A stretch of DNA of 64,000 bases from NCBI GenBank assembly GCA_029747015.1, contig JAKOGI010000124.1:769501-833500 (forward strand). Reading direction: 5' to 3'. Positions 1-11,423 of the stretch are shown here, one piece after another. Position numbers and translations under genes: made by a program. The DNA comes from Carnegiea gigantea. Taxonomy: Eukaryota > Streptophyta > Magnoliopsida > Caryophyllales > Cactaceae. Numbering within the stretch: the first letter of the stretch is position 1; every line of letters begins with the position of its first letter. The notes below the pieces were generated by a model that was given only the letters and a program-made list of their open reading frames with translations, searched no databases and was not told the origin of the DNA.

Positions 1-562
1 CTTATTGAATGTAGGGGCCCAAAAATCAAATAGGCAGATGTAGGCAAAATAGTGGGTCATTGGCCTAGAAAGTAAATCATCATGAATGAGCAGTGTAGGC
101 AAAATAGTGGGTGCAAATTCCACAAGTCTGTTAAATTCCAAAGGCGTCAGAGTTTGGTCTAAATCAAAATTTTTAGTGACAATGGCCTTAGACGCGATAA
201 ATTTAGACTTGCGATATTTAAAAAGGAGGTCAGTTTGGATGGGGTCAAAAGAAAAAGATTCATATTCAGCACACAGGTCCACATCTAAACTCACGGTGAC
301 ATCAAACTCCCATGTAAAAGATTCATATTCCACAAAAAGAATATCATCATCGAATTGCAGATTAGTGGGCTCAATTACCTCCTCATGCAAAATAGCTTCT
401 TCTGAGTCACTTATCTCATGGTGCTCAATGTCAGACTTGATGCTCATATCTAACTCACTAGAGGTCTCAAGTTCTTTACCTACCTCAAACTCGCAAGAGT
501 GATTAAAAGGGGTGGGTGGATCGGCATAAACGAGGACATCATTAGTGACATCCTTAGGTGAG
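1..562 (-). pseudogene. C-terminal acidic part of the gag-like protein, out of frame
   Basis: Minus-strand translation of about 100-500 gives an acidic stretch with phrases such as DDDILFVEYESF. This matches the ORF at 20251-20577 in the second gag-only element (DDDVLFVEHESF). It is separated from the main gag ORF (563-1102) by stops and a frame change, so it is a decayed continuation of the same protein. No catalytic motif of a retroviral enzyme is visible here. Confidence 0.5.
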
Positions 563-1102
563 CTAGTCTTCATTTAAGTTAGGCCTAGCAAGATAAGAGG
601 ACTCAAAATCATCATAGAGAGTAACTTTAGGTTTAGGATATCCTAAACTAGGGTCATGCTCACTATAATTCTCCCTACTTTGATTAAAATATTGAAAATA
701 TTCAGTAATTCTCTTTTTCATGACCTCTAACATTCTATCAGTCATGTCATTTATCTTCTTTTCCACACTTACACAAGTAGTATCAACATAATCATGATAT
801 AGGCAATTACAGGCATCATGAGTAGATGACTCACAGTAATCACATAAAGTAGGAGACACACAAGAGTAAGATGGGGCATATGAATCTAGAAAGTGATTAT
901 GAGGGTAAGGACTAATAGGAAAAATAGGCTCGCCATAAGTTGGGTATCCAAAATTCTGTTTAGCTTGAGCAAACTCATAAGTATCCCAAGCTAATTTTTC
1001 AAAGAAATCTAAAACCTCATCTTGAGTTTTAGATAATAATCCTATTAAACCTCCGGGGCAATTAGCCTCAACATAGCCCCTAGATGCATAATTTAGACCC
1101 AC
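563..1102 (-). CDS. Gag-like protein with CCHC-type zinc knuckle (179 aa, partial)
   Basis: The frame contains CDYCESSTHDAC (residues about 88-99), a C-x2-C-x4-H-x3-C zinc knuckle close to the retroviral nucleocapsid form. The N-terminal part has a GGLIGLLSKTQDEV block with an aromatic-rich stretch after it. The same ORF appears, more broken, at about 20900-21360. In LTR retrotransposons such a protein packages the RNA. Here no pol follows, so enzymes would have to come from another element. The true start may lie upstream, because the homologous copy is open slightly beyond this Met. It is retroelement coding sequence, not a host gene. Confidence 0.6.
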   Translation of the reverse strand: MGLNYASRGYVEANCPGGLIGLLSKTQDEVLDFFEKLAWDTYEFAQAKQNFGYPTYGEPIFPISPYPHNHFLDSYAPSYSCVSPTLCDYCESSTHDACNCLYHDYVDTTCVSVEKKINDMTDRMLEVMKKRITEYFQYFNQSRENYSEHDPSLGYPKPKVTLYDDFESSYLARPNLNED

Positions 1103-2126
1103 AACAATGGCCTCACAAATTTTTCATTTTTCAAAATTTTAAATCAATTGAGCACGATAATCATTAAGTCGCGATAAACAACTCCAGAAAGGTTCATGCT
1201 CGAATTGTGGGAAATTGAAAATTGGCATTCTTGAATCTTTTTTTTTTCTCTTTTCAATTTTAAGAATTTTTCAATTTTTTTGGATTTTCAATTTTTTTCT
1301 CTTTTTTTTGGATATTGTTTTTCAATTATTGAAAGAAAAAGTAAAAGGAAAAACATTGACTCTAAAAACTAATGACGAAAACTAAAACAAAACACCTAAA
1401 TAATTAAGTTAACAAAATAAACTAACAAAAAGAAAATCATATGACCAAAAGAAAAGAAAGACCAAAAATATTCAAACATCAAAAAGTAACCAAATACAAA
1501 AAAGAGAAAAGAAGCACACACAAAGCATGTACACCATTTTCTTAAATCAAAACCTAAAACAAAATTAAAGCTAAAAATAAAATTCCTAAAATTAGAACTC
1601 TATATACAGGAAATTCAACACTATCACAGAGAACATAAATATTTATTTTTTTTATTTTTTCCTATTCCCAAACAATGCAGAAAAATGCAAATAGGAAATT
1701 AATTCTATAAATCACAAAAAAATCTACACAATTCTAAAAAATCCAGAAAACTTCACGCAAACTCTAAAAATCATGGAGAATCTAGGAAAAATATTATAAT
1801 AGACAAATGCATCCTAGAAGTGCCCCAAATACTTGAAATAGATTTTGGAAATGGGAGATAAACTGCGCTGGTTTATTCTTTTCGCTTTTTTGATTTTGCT
1901 CTTTTATTTTGCACAAAAACTAAACCAATTAGAATTGTTTTTTTTTCCAGCAGGGAAATAATCAAGATGCATAAGAACTAAATTGACATTAAATAGGAAA
2001 ACAAAATCAAAATATGACTCAAATCATAAAAACGATAAAATCTAAACTAAAATCAAAAATATGAAAACGAAAACGACTCAAACAACTAAATTACAACTCG
2101 ACTACGCAGCCTAATTTCACAACACC

Positions 2127-2145
2127 ATCCCCGGCAACGGTGCCA
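2127..2145 (-). other. Primer binding site, tRNA-Asp type
   Basis: On the minus strand this reads TGGCACCGTTGCCGGGGAT, one base away from the canonical Athila primer site complementary to the 3' end of tRNA-Asp. It lies 9 bases inside the 5' LTR edge at 2155, which fixes the orientation of the element. Confidence 0.85.
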
Positions 2146-2154
2146 AAAACTTTT

Positions 2155-3438
2155 TGTGATTTCCTGCAAGTATACAGTTTATCATTGTAATACTTGAAAA
2201 TGTCGATCCTCAGGGATGAATTGCGAAATTGGTTTACCAAAATATTTATCAGAATTAAAACGAAATACTAAATTAACCAGCACTGAGGTCAAATAATTCC
2301 ACCAAACCAGTTAACTGCCTAGATAAACGAAATTGATTCATGAAATTATACACAGTACTCTAGCTTGCAAAGAGTTCAACCACAGTAAGCATCAAGCACC
2401 AAATTGCAAATAATTTCAAGTCACGAACACTTAGTTGCACTTATCCTCTTAGTCAGAACACCATCAACGTAGCATCAAAGTAATACAAGCCCAGGAAAAT
2501 TCGATTCAAACCTGGAAAACTTATTTGCAATCTCAATCAACTTCAAATGAAAACCAAGCACTATGGGAACAAGGCGTCCAAAATTGAAACTGCGAAAGTG
2601 AACTGAGCAGTTGAAATTTGCTTTGAACAATTTCTAATTCAAAACTACAACTTTTGGTTGAATTCAATAGCCCAGACCGAAACTAAGAACTGAAACCCCA
2701 ATCTGAAACTAACAGAAAAACAAAAATTGAAACTGAGAACTGAATGTAGTTGCTTCCCTAATCTACTGCCCTCTCTGTGTTCCTCTATGCGGCCCCCGCC
2801 CTGCTTTTAACCATCTTCTTGAAGGCCCCGAGGAACGTCGCCCAACTTCTGCTCTATTACCCCCATTAATTCTGAATTAAATTCAAATTCATGGCCCCGA
2901 ATTTTTTGTTTGTAATAGCCAAGCCGAGATTTAATGGAGGAAGATGAAGGAGAAGAAGGGTTGTGGTTATGGTGAGGAAGAAGAAGGCGAATGGTTGCAG
3001 CCCCCTATTTTTCGAGTTTTGGGTTGCGGGACAGCACGAAGAAGGAGGGGGAAAGTGGACATGCCAGGAGCACGTGAGAGAGGCATGGCCTAATTAAGGA
3101 TCTGGTGGGATGGACTGAGTCTGGGGAAGTCCTCTGGGCTAGGGCCCAGTGGAGGAAACGGAGAAGGAGGAGGTCGACCCAGGAGAGAGAGGAAGAAGAG
3201 GAAATACGTTTAGGTTGGGCCGCTTGTTCTGGGCTGCATTTTAGGGTATCACATTTTTCTTTTCTTACATTTTTCCTTGCTTGATCCAATCCTTGAGCTC
3301 GTGACTTATTTTTCCATAAGTTTTCCAATTCTTACAAAATGAATAAAAAGATATTATTAAAATTCTAACTTAATAATTTATTTTAAGCAATTAATAGATG
3401 ATAAAAGGGTATAAAACATCATAATTTATGGTTGAACA
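2155..3438 (-). repeat. 5' LTR of gag-only Athila-like element (1284 bp)
   Basis: The plus strand shows tgtgat at 2155 and gttgaaca ending at 3438, the same LTR edges as 22369/23508 and 16884/18044. The LTR contains a purine-rich segment and a 107-codon open frame (3005-3328) that looks like chance. The block TATTTTATACCC...TTATTATC near the start is shared with all Athila-like LTRs in the window. Confidence 0.8.
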
Positions 3439-3905
3439 GGGATGTTTGTATAATTTCTCACTATTTTGCACACTACAAGTGATGGATTTCCTCATTTTAA
3501 AAATCCATATCATTGTTGCTCTAGCTCTTCTTCTTCTTCTTCTTCTTCTTCTTCTTCTTCTTCTTCTTCTTCTTCTTCTTCTTCGAATTTAGGTGATGTT
3601 TTTCTCTTGTTCCTTTATTGACATCCAAGATCCACTCCACATCATTAATTACACATTAATTAGTAAATAGTTAAATCAAATAGAAAAAGTTTGTCTAATT
3701 TAGCTCATTGCTATGAGTTGATTGTCATTCTAGGTTATATGATAGAAGATTATTTCTTTCAAAATTTTAAGTGGAAATAACATGTACCATTATCTAATTA
3801 AGAGGTATCTTTCATCTCATTATTTATTAGTAAAATTAGAACCTTAGCTTGCTTGTACTGTTAACCCTTTTCTTACATCTTTCCCTTAATTTTATTGGCC
3901 CGTAA
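3439..3905. other. Non-coding spacer
   Basis: AT-rich DNA between the Athila-like LTR and gypsy element A. Apart from the CTT microsatellite I see no gene, terminal repeat or RNA signature. Confidence 0.5.
3526..3584. repeat. (CTT)n microsatellite
   Basis: About 20 uninterrupted CTT units, directly visible. Confidence 0.95.
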
Positions 3906-4970
3906 TGCCAAGTAAAGGACAATGTTCAACCTGCTCCTCCAAATCAAGGCCATGATCCCTGTGAGAGCAATGATGACTCTTGGGATTGGGGCTTAGGGAC
4001 TTGCTCCTCTAAGGTCATTGTTGTCTTAGGTCACTTGAAGGAACCCATGTAATCCAGGAAATGTGGCGAGGCAATTAGTAGTCTTAAATAATGAGCTTAG
4101 TTAGTTTCTCCTCCATTGGCATTTCTTTTATTTTTAAGCTTTAGGTAGAATATTTTCCCTGACTTCCAGTTTAGTTTTGAAAGGGATCAATAGGCTCTAA
4201 TTTTAGCAAACTACACATGGATGGATAGCCTCAGATATCTATTTTTCAAAAGATATGGATCACCTCCAGATTCCAAATATTGAGTTATGAGGCTTAAAAC
4301 GGGCAAGGGTCATTGCAAGTCTAAGAATACGAGGTTTTGGTTATGCACATAACCGGATCATCAAATGGGTGATTAAGGGGATAAGATTTTATGGAAAGTA
4401 GGTGGACACCTATAGAAAATTATCCCTAGAATATCTCCCCCTAAATTTCTCCATTTGTGATGGTGGAGGATGCCATCAAGCAAGTATAAGTGAAGTAAGT
4501 GATAGCCTTGCATTTTATCTAGTGATTTGTTTTAATTACAGAACTAGTTGGAATTTCATTGGTTGTTTTCTTTGCAATTCTATTCTTTGATACAAAGCTT
4601 GTAGAAAGGGGCAACCCACTATATAATTGCTTGATTCCTTGTATTATTTCATATTTGGATGATGGAATGAAAAGCATCTTGCTTATTATCTCCCCACCCA
4701 AAAAGAAAGTTTTATTTACCTCTCTGAGAGAGTAGTGAATGCGAATCTTCCCTTTATTCCAATCTTAAGTGCTTAGTTTTTATGAGATTGAATGGTGGGT
4801 TGATATTTTAATAGTTGCTAATTTTTTAACAAGTTTGATCATGCAAGTGCTAGTCTTGTGGATTACTCCATTGGATCTCCTTGTGGGTTTTTTTGGAGCT
4901 TCTTCAATCACTTGGGTTTCTCCTCCAAGTTTACACCTTTATTTGGCCAAGGCTTTTCTCTGATACGTCA
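3906..4970 (+). repeat. 5' LTR of gypsy A (1065 bp)
   Basis: It begins TGCCAAGTAAAGG and ends GATACGTCA, and is followed by ttttgtattagaa, a decayed version of the TTTGGTATTAGAGC primer site that follows the homologous LTR of element B at 15796. It is homologous along its length to 14741-15795. The first ~40 bp also match the region around 14180-14214, where the LTR overlaps the end of the integrase frame. Confidence 0.7.
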
Positions 4971-5370
4971 TTTTGTATTAGAAAAAAAATTCCTTCATTT
5001 GGACAAGCATCAAAACCTTCAAACTTTGTGTTTAATTTGCTTGTACCATTTTCTTTATTATTTTCACCTTTAGATGTTCTCCTTTAAATCTCCTTATTTA
5101 CTCCACAAAGAACCCAATGAATAGTTCAAATGAAAATCTTCAACCCAAACACAATCTTAGCCATTCAAAAAATTGTAGAGCATAAACAGACCACATCTGC
5201 CTGTGGTGATACCCACAGACCGTTACAGCTGCCCGTGGTTAATCTTGTGGATCGTGGTAGCCTTGCTTCATGAACTCTTCTTTTTTAAAGCTTACCACGA
5301 CCCCTCCATGGTGACCCCCATGCTATGTGGTTCACCTCTTTCATCCTGCACCTTTAATCCTTACAGTAAT

Positions 5371-6465
5371 ATGGCCAATAAAAGAGACCTTTTCTTATTT
5401 TAAGGGCATTCTTCTGATGAGAAGAGATAAGGCCATAATTGAACTTCAAGAGCAAGTAAGATGGCTTAAGAAAGGAGATTGAGCAAGTACGAGGATCCAT
5501 GTGATGAAACCATCACCATTGGGGACTTGACGTTAGCTCCATTAACATTGCCTACTCATTCTTTAATGAAGATTATGATGATGGGAATGTAGGAGTAAGG
5601 TGAAGGCATCCAAGGGATGACATTAGAGACTTCTAAACTAGACACTAGAGTTTGATGGAAGCTTCAATATAAAAAGCTACCTAGATTGGGTTCAATTTAT
5701 AGAGAGGGTTTTTAAACTTAAAGAATACAATGATGAAAAATCTTTTAAGTTCTCAATATAAAAAGATATCCATCCTTGTGAGGTGAGAACATAATGAGAA
5801 ATAGAGTAAGGAAAGCTAAGTCTAAGATCAAAACATGGTCAAAATTTAAGAAACACATAGATAAGAGGTTCTTACTGCCCTCTTACAGCAAGAGCTCTAC
5901 CTCAAGATCACCTCTCTTAGCCAAGAGAATCTTAAGGTGGAAGAGTACATGAGGGAGCTTAAATAACTCCAAATGAGGGTTGAATTGAATTAAGAGTTTT
6001 AGCTCATAATTGCTAGGTTTATCAGGGGTCTATCCTCTAACATTGCTAATAAGGGATACTTACAACCTTACTTCTTATTTGATCATGTTTGCAATATATC
6101 TATTAACATTGAGAAACAACTTAATAGTAGATCACATTTTACAACCCCTTCTACAAATCAATCCCACATCTTCATAAATGGCTTTCTCCTTACCCCAAGA
6201 GCGAGACTACTCCAACCCCTATCAAATCCCTAGATAAGGGTAAGGGAATTGTTACTGAATCACCAAATAGGTTAAAGGGAAAGAAGTGCTTCAAATCCTA
6301 TGGATATGAAGACTTCCGGGAAGATTGTCCTAACCAGAGAACTGTTACAATTAGAGGGCTAGACAAACCCCAAGCTATTAAGGAAGAACCTAGTGAATTA
6401 TTGGTAATCCAAAGAGAACTTCATATAAAGGAGGTTCCTCTTAAATCTAAACAAAGGGAGCAAAT
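5371..6465 (+). pseudogene. Gag of gypsy A, degenerate
   Basis: Plus-strand frames with frequent stops carry gag phrases shared with element B (16243-16883, 23509-23994), for example the stretch giving 'KHIDKRFLLPSYSKSSTSRSP' equivalents around 5860-5920. The end has a damaged zinc knuckle around 6283-6320 (CFKSYGYEDFREDCPN), where knuckle Cys and His positions are changed. It is the RNA-packaging protein of a Ty3/gypsy element and is not expressible as it stands. Confidence 0.55.
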
Positions 6466-6760
6466 CTTCTATACCCAGTGTACACATGGGGGCAAAGTGG
6501 GTGAACTCATAATCGATGGAGGAAGTTACATCAATATGGCATCAATGCCACTCATCAACTAGCTTCAATTCCCCCCAAGGTGCATCCAATTGCAAACACT
6601 CTTCAATGGCTCAAGTAAGGGAGTGACGCAACCATTTCTAAACAAACTCTTATTTTATTTTGGGTTGGTTCATATTATGGTAAAGTACTATATGAAGTTT
6701 TCTCAAGGATGCTTGTCATTTTTTACTTGGAAGACCATGGTTGTATGATAATCATTTGAT
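6466..6760 (+). pseudogene. Retropepsin-like protease of gypsy A, degenerate
   Basis: The segment encodes CTHGGKVGELIIDGGSYINM, with IIDGGS in the position of the D-[ST]-G active site typical of plant Ty3/gypsy proteases. The downstream half is broken by stops. It follows the gag remnant and precedes RT, the normal order. Confidence 0.55.
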
Positions 6761-7029
6761 TCATGATAGACATGCAAATACATATTCATTGAAGTACAAG
6801 GGTCCTAGTCTCACTTTAGCCCCATTACCCCCACCTAAGCCGTACAAGATTAAACCAGGGAAGGGAAGTCATGAAAACCTCTACATGAGTGAAACATAAG
6901 TAGAAAGAAACATTAGTAAGAGTGAGCCTTTATCTACTTTACTAATGACAGAAAAAAACACAAGTGATTTAGTGAATCCTTGCATCCTCTAGCTTAAACA
7001 GTCTTGCAAGAGTTTAAGAATGTATTCCC

Positions 7030-7476
7030 AATTATTTATCCCTGAGGCTCCCTCCTTGAAGAGGAATTCAACACAAAATTGACCTCCAACTGGGCACTTC
7101 TTTTCTAAACAAGACACCTTATAGGCGTAATTCTAATGAATCAAAGGAGCTTGAAAGACAAGTCTAAGAGCTACTTGATGGTGCGTACATTAGGGCAAGC
7201 TTGAGTCATTATTGGGCTCCCACCCTTTTGTTCCCTAAGAAATATGGGACTTTGGTGTATGTGTGTTGATTCTAGGGCCATGAACTGCATTACATTGAGT
7301 ATAGACTCTCTACTCATCAATTGGATGATATGCTTGATGAAGTCCATGGGTCCAAGATCTTTTCTAAGATTGACCGTAGGAGTGGTTACCAACAAATTAG
7401 GATGAAAGAAGGAGATGAGTGATAGACTGTCTTTAAGACTAAGTATGGTTTGTATAAGTGACATGTTATGTCTTTT
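7030..7476 (+). pseudogene. Reverse transcriptase of gypsy A, N-terminal half
   Basis: Readable blocks include [41 protein letters not shown] and [13 protein letters not shown], all standard Ty3/gypsy RT finger and palm segments. The frame stops at the copia insertion at 7476. The MSFGL block begins just before the insertion and continues at 12219, which shows one original gene cut in two. Confidence 0.75.
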
Positions 7477-7694
7477 TAATAAACAAAAGAAAGCACAATG
7501 AATTTGAGCAAAGTGATCTGTGCAGCCATTCATTGATTGGGTTGCTGTTTATATACAACTTCTCATGAGCATAATAACAAAAGGCAACAATAAGAAATCC
7601 CCTAATTTAGGAAGCTACCTAGTAATTGGCCTAGAATAATGCTATTAACAATATTATCCAAAGATAACAATATATACAAAATGTACAGCTAATA
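7477..7694 (-). repeat. 3' LTR of copia element (218 bp)
   Basis: Defined by the CTTTT duplication on the left and the C-rich tract (polypurine tract on the minus strand) on the right. It is about 37 bp longer at its distal end than the 5' copy at 12038-12218. Confidence 0.8.
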
Positions 7695-7707
7695 CCCCCC
7701 CTCAAGT
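7695..7707 (-). other. Polypurine tract of copia element
   Basis: On the minus strand it reads CTTGAGGGGGGG immediately before TATTAGC of the 3' LTR. The AACTTGAGGGGG form is typical of plant copia elements and primes plus-strand DNA synthesis. Confidence 0.85.
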
Positions 7708-9369
7708 TGGAGCATGAAGATTCGAAATGCCCAACTTCACAAGAAGAGATTGAAATTGTTGACGTCCCAATGCCTTAGTGAGAATATCAGCAACCTGCGA
7801 AGCAGTGTGAACATACGAAGGTGCAATGGTACCCCGAAGTATCTCGTCACGGACAAAATGACAATCAATCTCGATATGTTTCGTACGCTCATGAAAAACA
7901 GGATTATTAGCAATATGTAAAGCAGTCTGGCTATCACTATGTAAAGGAACAGGCGCTGTTTGCGGAACACCAAGACTGCAAAGCAAACCTTTCAACCAAA
8001 GGATCTCACAAGTAGCTGAAGCCATAACACGATATTCTGCTTCAGCAGAGGAACGAGAGACTGTGGCCTGCTTCTTTGTCTTCCAGGAGATGGGAGAACC
8101 ACCAAGGAAAACAAAGTAGGCAGTAAGGGAACAATGACTTATAGGACAGCTTGCCCAATCTGCGTCACAATAAGCATCCAAGGCTAATGAGGAATCAGCG
8201 CGAAGTAAAATACCTTGGCCAGGACTACTCTTTAAGTAATGAACAACACGCGAAGCGGCATCCCATTGAGATTGAGTGGGACGTTGCATAAATTGGGCTA
8301 AAATATGAATAGAGTAACAAAGCTCAGGGCGTGTGTTTGTAAGATAAATCAATCGACCCACCAATCGCCTATACCGTGTGGGATCCGGCATGAGGGGATC
8401 TGAAGCAATACCTAACCTATGATTCTCCTCCATAGGAACACTAGCTGGTTTAGAGCCAAGAAGACCTGTCTCAGTCAAGATGTCAAGAGCATATTTGCGT
8501 TGACAAAGAAAGATGCCGCTTGAATTTCGAGCTACTTCAAGTCCAAGAAAATATTTCAACTTGCCCAAATCCTTCATATGAAAACAATCACTGAGGTAGG
8601 CCTTGAAGTCTGCGATGGCGGCCCCATTATTGCCAGCAATGACAAGGTCATCCACATACACAAGAATATTTAGGACAATATCATGCTTGCGATACACGAA
8701 CAAAGAATGATCAGAAGAACTAGCAGAAAAACCGTATGTACACAAAGCAGTGGCCAACTTTGCATACCAACATCGAGGAGCCTGACGCAAACCATACAAC
8801 GACTTGCGGAGCCTACACACCTTTCCTGTCAACCCATTACTGAAACCAGGAGGCAGACGCATATAAACTTCCTCAGCCAAGTCACCATGAAGGAAAGCGT
8901 TGTGTACGTCCATCTGATGTAACTCCCACTTACGAATAGCAGCGACAGTAAGAAAAGTACGAACAGTCACCATTTTCACAGTGGGTGCAAAAGTCTCAAC
9001 AAAGTCAATGCCCTCTTGCTGATGATTTCCAAAAACGACTAACCTGGCTTTGTATCTTTCAATGGTGTCATCAGATCGATGCTTGATTCGAAACACCCAC
9101 ATACGCCCAAGAGCAGTTTTACCGGGAGGCAAATCCTCTATAGTCCAAGTGGCATTAGCTTCCAAGGCCGCAATTTCCTCTGCCATCGCTTTTCTCCATC
9201 TTGAATCACGCATTGCCTCTTTAAAGGAGGTGGGCTCCACTTCAGCAGAAACGGCTGCAAGAAGCTGTCGGTGTGTAATAGAGAAAGCATTACAATTCAC
9301 ATAATATGCTATAGGATAAGGAGTACCTGAGACTTCAACGGGAATGGGTGAAGCTGTATGGGGAACCAT
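7702..9369 (-). CDS. Copia reverse transcriptase and RNase H domain (555-aa open frame)
   Basis: This is the longest open frame in the window. It contains the Ty1/copia RT core: W-x-AM-x-EEI near residue 60, DVHNAFLHGDL (about 155), KSLYGLRQAPRCW (about 190) and the catalytic LVYVDDLVIAG (about 240). The RNase H part carries DADWA, SSAEAEYR, HSDSQTALHIA and KHIEIDCHFVRD, the expected acidic and His residues. It ends close to the 3' LTR as expected. It is separated from integrase by a frame change near 9370-9500, so it would not be made as part of an intact polyprotein. The RT-RNase H part itself looks undamaged. Confidence 0.9.
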   Translation of the reverse strand: MVPHTASPIPVEVSGTPYPIAYYVNCNAFSITHRQLLAAVSAEVEPTSFKEAMRDSRWRKAMAEEIAALEANATWTIEDLPPGKTALGRMWVFRIKHRSDDTIERYKARLVVFGNHQQEGIDFVETFAPTVKMVTVRTFLTVAAIRKWELHQMDVHNAFLHGDLAEEVYMRLPPGFSNGLTGKVCRLRKSLYGLRQAPRCWYAKLATALCTYGFSASSSDHSLFVYRKHDIVLNILVYVDDLVIAGNNGAAIADFKAYLSDCFHMKDLGKLKYFLGLEVARNSSGIFLCQRKYALDILTETGLLGSKPASVPMEENHRLGIASDPLMPDPTRYRRLVGRLIYLTNTRPELCYSIHILAQFMQRPTQSQWDAASRVVHYLKSSPGQGILLRADSSLALDAYCDADWASCPISHCSLTAYFVFLGGSPISWKTKKQATVSRSSAEAEYRVMASATCEILWLKGLLCSLGVPQTAPVPLHSDSQTALHIANNPVFHERTKHIEIDCHFVRDEILRGTIAPSYVHTASQVADILTKALGRQQFQSLLVKLGISNLHAPT

Positions 9370-9678
9370 TGTCGTGTTAGTTTTCTTGGGAACAGAACGC
9401 CATGGAACATAGTCCTTATGCCTAACATTCTCAAATTTCTCGCGCTTGTCGCGACCAAGCTAATCATCATCCAAAACAGTCTCGACTGTATCATCCCTCA
9501 TCCCACTCTGTTCCGCCTCAACGGAATCATCGCGCTGCGAGGATGAGCTGACAGCTTCGGGGATCTGTGGCGGTGGCGAAGAAATAACATCATCATGATG
9601 TTGCTGCTGTTGGGTGGCATCAGTTATAGCACGTTGTGGCTGTTGTTGTTGCACATCATCATGTTGCCTATCCCAAAA
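9370..9678 (-). pseudogene. Integrase-RT linker of copia polyprotein, out of frame
   Basis: A Gln/Asp-rich low-complexity linker can be read on the minus strand (QQQQPQRAITDATQQQQHHD, about 9595-9654). It joins integrase to RT in copia polyproteins but here lies in a different frame from both neighbours, with a stop near 9461. Confidence 0.55.
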
Positions 9679-10071
9679 CTAATCACCCCTATCATCTGTA
9701 CACTGTACATCATCATCAAATGCTTGACAAAGTTTATCAGGATGTGAGGAATGCAGGTGCTCCAGTTCTTCTTGATTGGCCAAAGGAAAAATATCTTCAA
9801 AGAATTTCATATCCCGTGACTGAAAATAATCCCCTGTTTCAAGATCAAACAAGTGCCACCCTTTCTTTTCAAAAGGATACCCAAGAAAAATACACCGACG
9901 ACTGCGACTGTCAAACTTGTCTCGAGGATTAAGGTTCTTAGCGTAGCACAACCATCCAAAGACTCTAAGAGAGCTAAGATTAGGGACACGCCCATAAAGC
10001 AACTCATAGGGCGTCTTTCCTTCAAGCACACGGGAGGGAGTTCTATTAATCAAATAGGCAGAAGCCATCAC
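9679..10071 (-). pseudogene. Copia integrase C-terminal part
   Basis: It contains AYLINRTPSRVLEGKTPYEL and the downstream LRVFGWLCYAKN and RRCIFLGYPFEKKGW blocks, the standard end of the Ty1/copia integrase core and its GKGY-like C-terminal region. It is cut from the upstream integrase segment by a stop at about 10080 (near 'PIDF'). Confidence 0.8.
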
Positions 10072-10080
10072 ACATTCACC

Positions 10081-11415
10081 TCAAAAATCAATAGGCAAGC
10101 AACCTTGAAAGCGCAGAGCACGAGCAACATTAAGAATATGACGGTGTTTGCGTTCTACTCTAGCATTCTGTTGAGGTGTTTTAACATTTGAGGTTTGGTG
10201 AATGATGCCATGTTCCCGGAAATAATTACCAAGGCCCTTAAACTCTGACCCATTATCACTCCTCACAATTTTGACTCTTTTCCCGAACTGATGATCAACC
10301 AAGGCAAAGAAATTTAACATTAAACGAGGCACCTCATCTTTGGTTTTCATTAAATATACCCACACACATCTTGAAAAATCATCCACAATAGTCAAAAAAT
10401 AACGAGAGTTGCAAGCACGATTCTTATGATAAGGACCCCAAACGTCAGAATGTATCAACTCAAATAAAACATCTGCTTTATTTTCACTCAACGGAAAAAC
10501 AGTACGAGTCTGCTTGGCTCGATGACAAATATCACAAGGCTTAGTTTCGAAATTATTTTTGGTCTTACTGACTTGAGGAAGGAACTCCAAAGCCTGTAGG
10601 GATGGATGTCCCAGCCGCTTGTGCCACAGTTCCATAGTCTCTGTCCTTGTTATGACATTAACACGAGTCGGTTCCCCCATCTTCAAGTAATAGAGCCCAT
10701 CATTCAGCTTACCCACTCCAATCGTTTTCCTCAAGGTACGGTCCTGTACAACACATTCAGAATCAGTGAATTGTATGCTTAATCGTGCAGAAGCAAGTTG
10801 AGAAACCAACAGCAGATTGCAATTGAATACAGGAGTAAACAACACATTCGACAGAACAAGACCGTCATTCATCTTCACACTCCCTATTTTAGTTGCCTCT
10901 ACGATAACACCATTAGGCAAACCAATTTGAACAGGATGAATAGTTTGGCAGGAATCAAATAAATTCTCATCACAGCAAACATGAATCGAGGCACCGCTGT
11001 CAACAATCCAAGCATGAACATCCTTACCATTCATCCTAACATGATTTGCAGTGGCCGATACCTCACCATGAAGGGTGTTAGTTTTGGCCGGTTGAGCATT
11101 ATTCAACGAATTCGACCCATCTCGGCCGCGGCCTACCCTAGGGTGCCTTGGTTCCTGACCGTCTGGATACCCATGCTTCTCCCGACAACGATCCTCGAGA
11201 TGACCGGGCTTTCTGCAGAAGGTGCATTTCAGTGGAGGACGTGTAGCCCCCCTGTCTTTGACCCTTGCGACGCATTGCCCCGAACAGCAAAGGCCATAGG
11301 TGTGGCTGTTTCTACCCTCTGCTGAGTCAAGAACCGAACTTCCTCCTCTTGTACAAGTCTTAAGTAGACAGTGTGAAGAGACGGCAAAGGTTCGATCCCC
11401 AAAATATTTGATCAA
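10081..11415 (-). pseudogene. Copia gag zinc knuckle, protease and integrase N-terminal part
   Basis: Domains in order: CTFCRKPGHLEDRC (zinc knuckle, C-x2-C-x4-H-x4-C), WIVDSGASIHVC (aspartic protease with intact DSG), then the integrase HHCC region (LWHKRLGHPS and CDICHRAK) and core residues in HSDVWGPY and VRSDNGSEF. The expected distal Glu region is present as QQNARVERKHRH. The frame is open for 444 codons and breaks before the conserved 'FWGEC' region. The leading ~40 residues do not look like gag and are probably out-of-frame read-through. Confidence 0.85.
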
Positions 11416-11423
11416 ACATTGGC

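Larger units (their letters stand above)
1..3438 (-). mobile_element. Gag-only Athila-like LTR retrotransposon (5' part; truncated by window edge)
   Basis: Read on the minus strand, the element starts at 3438 with TGTTCAAC. It has a 1284-bp 5' LTR, a tRNA-Asp-type primer site, a non-coding leader of about 1 kb (roughly 2126 to 1103) and a gag-like ORF. It then runs off the left edge. The layout matches the second copy at 16884-23508, which shows that this family has no protease, RT or integrase between gag and the 3' non-coding region. Plant elements of this build are called TR-GAG. The missing left part prevents a check of the target duplication. Confidence 0.75.

Noticed and set aside
85..502. 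138-codon plus-strand frame at the left end
   Set aside because: Antisense of the acidic gag-like C-terminal region, which is recognisable on the minus strand.
3005..3328. 107-codon minus-strand open frame
   Set aside because: Lies wholly inside the Athila-like LTR, has no known domain, and its composition follows the LTR's purine/pyrimidine bias.
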